Below the pieces are notes generated by a model. That model was not told the origin of the DNA. It saw only the letters and a program-made list of their open reading frames with translations, and did not search any database. A stretch of 8,988 nt of DNA, from NCBI GenBank assembly GCA_024743015.1, contig JANSXJ010000136.1, positions 1-8,988 of the forward strand. The letters run 5' to 3'. How positions within the stretch are numbered: position 1 is the first letter of the stretch; each line of letters opens with the position of its first letter. This DNA is from Hyphomonas sp. (GTDB taxonomy: Bacteria; Pseudomonadota; Alphaproteobacteria; Caulobacterales; Hyphomonadaceae). Position numbers and translations under genes: made by a program. Positions 5,935 to 8,988 of this stretch are shown piece by piece.

Positions 5935-8900
5935 ATGACGAAGTCGAACTTTCGACGTCATTTGGTGCGCACATCAGTGATCGCGGGTCTAGCCGTCCCA
6001 TTGATGTCATACACTGCCATAGCTCAGGAGGACGATACGGAAGCAGAATCGGTCCAGGAAACCGTTTTGGTGACTGGTTCGCGGATTGCGAATTCTAATA
6101 TTTCTTCATCGAGCCCGGTTACGACAGTAGGTTCAGATCAGTTCGATCTGCGCGGCACTGTTGATACCATCGACCTGGTGAACACCCTGCCGCAGTCTTA
6201 TGTCGGCGCAAACAGCCAGAACTCGTCCTTCGCGAACGGCGCGAATGGTACGTCTACCCTCGACCTTCGTGGTCTGGGCGCGACCCGTACTCTGGTTCTG
6301 GCAAACGGTAAGCGTCTGCCTCCTGGCTCGCCGCTTTCTGGCGGTTATGCAAGTGACGTCAACCTGATCCCATCGCCTCTGGTCGAGCGCGTTGAGATTG
6401 TGACCGGTGGTGCTTCGGCTGTTTACGGTTCGGACGCTGTTGCTGGTGTTGCCAACTTCATCCTTCGTTCTGATTTCGAAGGTGTAGAAGCAGACTTCCA
6501 GTATGGCTTCAACCAGTTCGACAACGATAATGGATCGCTGCAAGCAGCCCTCCAAGCTATCGGTGAAGATCCAGTTGATGGAAGCGACCGTGCGAACGAC
6601 ACTTACGACCTCTCACTCGTCATGGGTGCAAACCTTGATGATGGTCGTGGTAACGCAACGGTTTACTTCCGCTACCTCGAGAATGAAGGCATCGACCAAG
6701 GCGCGCGCGACTTCGCTCGCTGTGCTCTGGCCGAGGGGGGCGGCGACCCATACTGTCTGGGTTCTAACCAAGGGCCGTTTCCGACATCGTTCACTGTGAA
6801 TCCAGCCATTCCGGTGGGCGGCCTTCCAGCGGATGCGATCCCGCTCTACAATGCGGACGGCACCATTCAAACGGATGGCACGGGCGCTCCAATCACGGGC
6901 GGCTCGTTTTCTCTGAACAGCGACAACACTTTGTCTTCAGGGCTCAACAATCCCTATAATTTCAATCCACTAAATCCTATTCGGCGAGCCACTGAGCGTT
7001 TTAACGCGGGCTTCCTGGGCTATTATGAAATTACACCAGACATTGAGGCTTATACAGAGTTTGGGTTTTCTAAATCTACATCGCCGCAAGTGATTGCGCC
7101 TTCAGCCGCTTTTGGTAGCTCGATCAGTCAAGTAAACTGTGACAACCCCCTGTTGACGGCAGAAATGCTAGCCACGATTTGTGGCGTGCTCGAAGACACG
7201 GGATTTTATTCGCGTGACATCGCCACAGACGCTGGTGCTGTTGCCGGTGACGGATATGTTCAGGCAGATTTAAGCCGACGTTTTGTTGAAGGGGGTGGCC
7301 GAACCGATACCCGTACGCTGACCAACTTCCGCTTCGTGGGTGGCTTGCGTGGCACCGTGATGGATCACGTTCAATGGGATGTTTTCGGGCAAGTTGCTCA
7401 AACCCAGCTTGATCGACTGCAAACGAACCAGGTAACATTTGTAAACCTCGGTCGTGCTCTGGACATCGTGGATGATGGCAATGGTAACCCAGTCTGTCGG
7501 TCTGTCGTTAATGGCACGGATCCGAACTGTATTCCGTTCGTCTCTGCATACGTTGTCGGCGCAGCGGTTGACCCAGGTCTTGCGGCCTATGTTGACACGC
7601 CAACCCTGACAACCGGTTCGATCGAACAGTTTGTTTACGGTGCGACAGCTCAAACTGACCTGACAAATTACGGCATCTCTACCCCATGGGCAGAAGATGG
7701 TCCTAACGTCCTCGTCGGTGTTGAGTATCGCCGTGACGGCATCATCGCTCAGGCTGACGGCACCAACCAAAGCGGCGGCCTTGTCGGCGCCGGTGGTGCG
7801 GTTCTGCCAACCAATGGTGAAACAGACCTGGTTGAGTATTTCGCTGAAATCCAGCTGCCTGTTATTCAGGGCATGGAATTCGCTGAAGAGCTGGGTGTGT
7901 CGGCTGCTATTCGTAACTCTAGCTACGAATCCATCGATATCCTGAACGCTGTCGAAGGCGGTGACTTCTCAGTTGATACTTATTCTGTCGGTGCGACCTG
8001 GGCTCCTAATGACCAGATCCGTTTCCGGGCTCAGTATCAGCGCGCCATTCGCGCACCGAACGTGTTCGAATTGTTCAACCCACAAAACACGAACTTGACC
8101 AGCTTGTCTGACCCATGTTCTGGTTTTGCTGGCACGGCGGCAGCTCCGACAGCAACGGCTGCACAGTGTGCGAACACAGGTGTGACTGCGGCTCAGTATG
8201 GGGCGATCCCTCCAGACTCTGGGCAGCTGAACGTGATCACCGGTGGTAACCCTGCCCTGACACCAGAAGAAGCTGACACGGTTACACTCGGCTTCGTCTA
8301 TCAGCCAGCGCAGATTCCAGACCTTCTGGTGTCTCTGGACTATTATGAGATTGAACTGGTCGATCAGGTTGGCTCTATCCCAGCGTCGTTCACCCTGACC
8401 AGCTGTCTGGAAACAGGCGATCCAACCTTCTGTAGCCTGATCAACCGGGGTACGGACGGATCTCTGACGCAGGTTCCACGGAACCAGGCCGCTATTACAG
8501 CGACCAGCATCAACACGGGTGGTCAGAACCTTTCTGGTTTCGACCTGCAGGTGGCGTATGCGCATGACTTCGACCAGTACGGTCAGGTTAACCTTGCGTA
8601 CAATGCCAACTACCAGCTGGAAAACGAGCAAATCGCGATTGAGGGCGCTGCCCCATTCGATTGTGTGGGCTACTATGACGCAAGCTGTGCCAACCCATAT
8701 TTCGAGTATTCGCACAATGCCTCGATTTCTTACCAGTCTCCGTGGCCTGTCCGCGGCAGCGTATTGTGGCGCTACCTGTCTTCAGTTGAGCGTATCAGCT
8801 CAATTGATACTGAGACAGGTGCGATCACAACTTTTGCTCAAGATGGCATTAACACAGGGTCGTCCAAGCTGGACGGTGAGCACTATTTCGATGTTGCGGC

Positions 8901-8988
8901 GTTCTGGGATGTCAATGACATCGTCGAGCTTCGCGCGGGCATCAACAATGTCCTGGACAACGACCCACCTGTCGTTCCAACCTTTGGA
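5935..8988 (+). CDS. TonB-dependent outer-membrane receptor, 3' truncated
   Basis: This is an outer-membrane beta-barrel that takes up a ligand using energy from TonB. The frame stays open for 1018 codons from the ATG to the window edge, ending PTFG, where this family normally has about 30-40 more residues. A signal peptide ends at TAIA before Q31. ETVLVTGSRI at about 42-51 is the TonB-box/plug entry, followed by plug motifs LDLRGLGATRTLVLANGKR and VERVEIVTGGASAVYGSDAV with GVANFIL. Barrel signatures include RFRAQYQRAIRAPNVFELF, GGNPALTPEEADTVTLGF and, near the end, LRAGINNVLDNDPP. All twelve cysteines form six close pairs, likely in loops. Codon use is mostly that of a highly expressed gene (CTG, GGT, CGT, TTC), except in a central block. 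The ligand is unknown: sugar, siderophore or other. Its own promoter region separates it from the Sox genes. Confidence 0.93.
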   Translation, partial: MTKSNFRRHLVRTSVIAGLAVPLMSYTAIAQEDDTEAESVQETVLVTGSRIANSNISSSSPVTTVGSDQFDLRGTVDTIDLVNTLPQSYVGANSQNSSFANGANGTSTLDLRGLGATRTLVLANGKRLPPGSPLSGGYASDVNLIPSPLVERVEIVTGGASAVYGSDAVAGVANFILRSDFEGVEADFQYGFNQFDNDNGSLQAALQAIGEDPVDGSDRANDTYDLSLVMGANLDDGRGNATVYFRYLENEGIDQGARDFARCALAEGGGDPYCLGSNQGPFPTSFTVNPAIPVGGLPADAIPLYNADGTIQTDGTGAPITGGSFSLNSDNTLSSGLNNPYNFNPLNPIRRATERFNAGFLGYYEITPDIEAYTEFGFSKSTSPQVIAPSAAFGSSISQVNCDNPLLTAEMLATICGVLEDTGFYSRDIATDAGAVAGDGYVQADLSRRFVEGGGRTDTRTLTNFRFVGGLRGTVMDHVQWDVFGQVAQTQLDRLQTNQVTFVNLGRALDIVDDGNGNPVCRSVVNGTDPNCIPFVSAYVVGAAVDPGLAAYVDTPTLTTGSIEQFVYGATAQTDLTNYGISTPWAEDGPNVLVGVEYRRDGIIAQADGTNQSGGLVGAGGAVLPTNGETDLVEYFAEIQLPVIQGMEFAEELGVSAAIRNSSYESIDILNAVEGGDFSVDTYSVGATWAPNDQIRFRAQYQRAIRAPNVFELFNPQNTNLTSLSDPCSGFAGTAAAPTATAAQCANTGVTAAQYGAIPPDSGQLNVITGGNPALTPEEADTVTLGFVYQPAQIPDLLVSLDYYEIELVDQVGSIPASFTLTSCLETGDPTFCSLINRGTDGSLTQVPRNQAAITATSINTGGQNLSGFDLQVAYAHDFDQYGQVNLAYNANYQLENEQIAIEGAAPFDCVGYYDASCANPYFEYSHNASISYQSPWPVRGSVLWRYLSSVERISSIDTETGAITTFAQDGINTGSSKLDGEHYFDVAAFWDVNDIVELRAGINNVLDNDPPVVPTFG

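Noticed and set aside
7969..8715. Long open frame on the - strand (248 codons) inside the receptor gene
   Set aside because: It is antisense to a well-supported gene, shows no recognisable domain, and is explained by the codon bias of the + strand gene.

Overview
The window looks like part of a Gram-negative alphaproteobacterial chromosome with moderately high G+C, possibly a marine Hyphomonadaceae/Caulobacterales-type organism. The basis is an alphaproteobacterial-style Sox gene set with Tat and lipoprotein signals and a large TonB-dependent receptor of a type common in that group. The lineage is inferred, not proven. All recognised genes lie on the + strand. No RNA genes, insertion sequences or CRISPR arrays were seen.

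Region 1 (2-5634) is a tightly packed gene string with overlaps or near-zero spacing throughout. It begins inside the large molybdopterin subunit of a xanthine-oxidase-family hydroxylase (isoquinoline 1-oxidoreductase beta-like). It continues with a monoheme FccA/SoxE-like cytochrome c, a flavocytochrome c sulfide dehydrogenase flavoprotein (FccB/SoxF), SoxX, SoxY, SoxZ and SoxA. These products should work in the periplasm. SoxEF would oxidise sulfide and pass electrons to cytochrome c. SoxAX would oxidatively couple thiosulfate or a similar sulfur compound to the C-terminal cysteine of SoxY, held in the SoxYZ carrier. SoxB (thiosulfohydrolase) and SoxCD (sulfane dehydrogenase) are not in the window. 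SoxB may lie upstream or elsewhere.

Region 2 (5635-5934) is a 300-bp non-coding gap. It is rich in small dyads: a LacI-type palindrome, a 15-bp palindrome next to a candidate -35 element, an 18-bp imperfect palindrome and a leader hairpin. It ends in a strong ribosome binding site.

Region 3 (5935-8988) is a TonB-dependent outer-membrane receptor that runs open to the right edge, so its extreme C-terminus is cut off. Its substrate cannot be read from the sequence. It probably has its own promoter and may not belong functionally with the Sox genes.

The most notable points are the non-canonical SoxY tail (AACVVL instead of GGCGG), lipoboxes on all three cytochromes of the cluster, fusion of the Sox string to a molybdenum hydroxylase gene by an 8-bp overlap, and a receptor whose twelve cysteines all fall in six close pairs.
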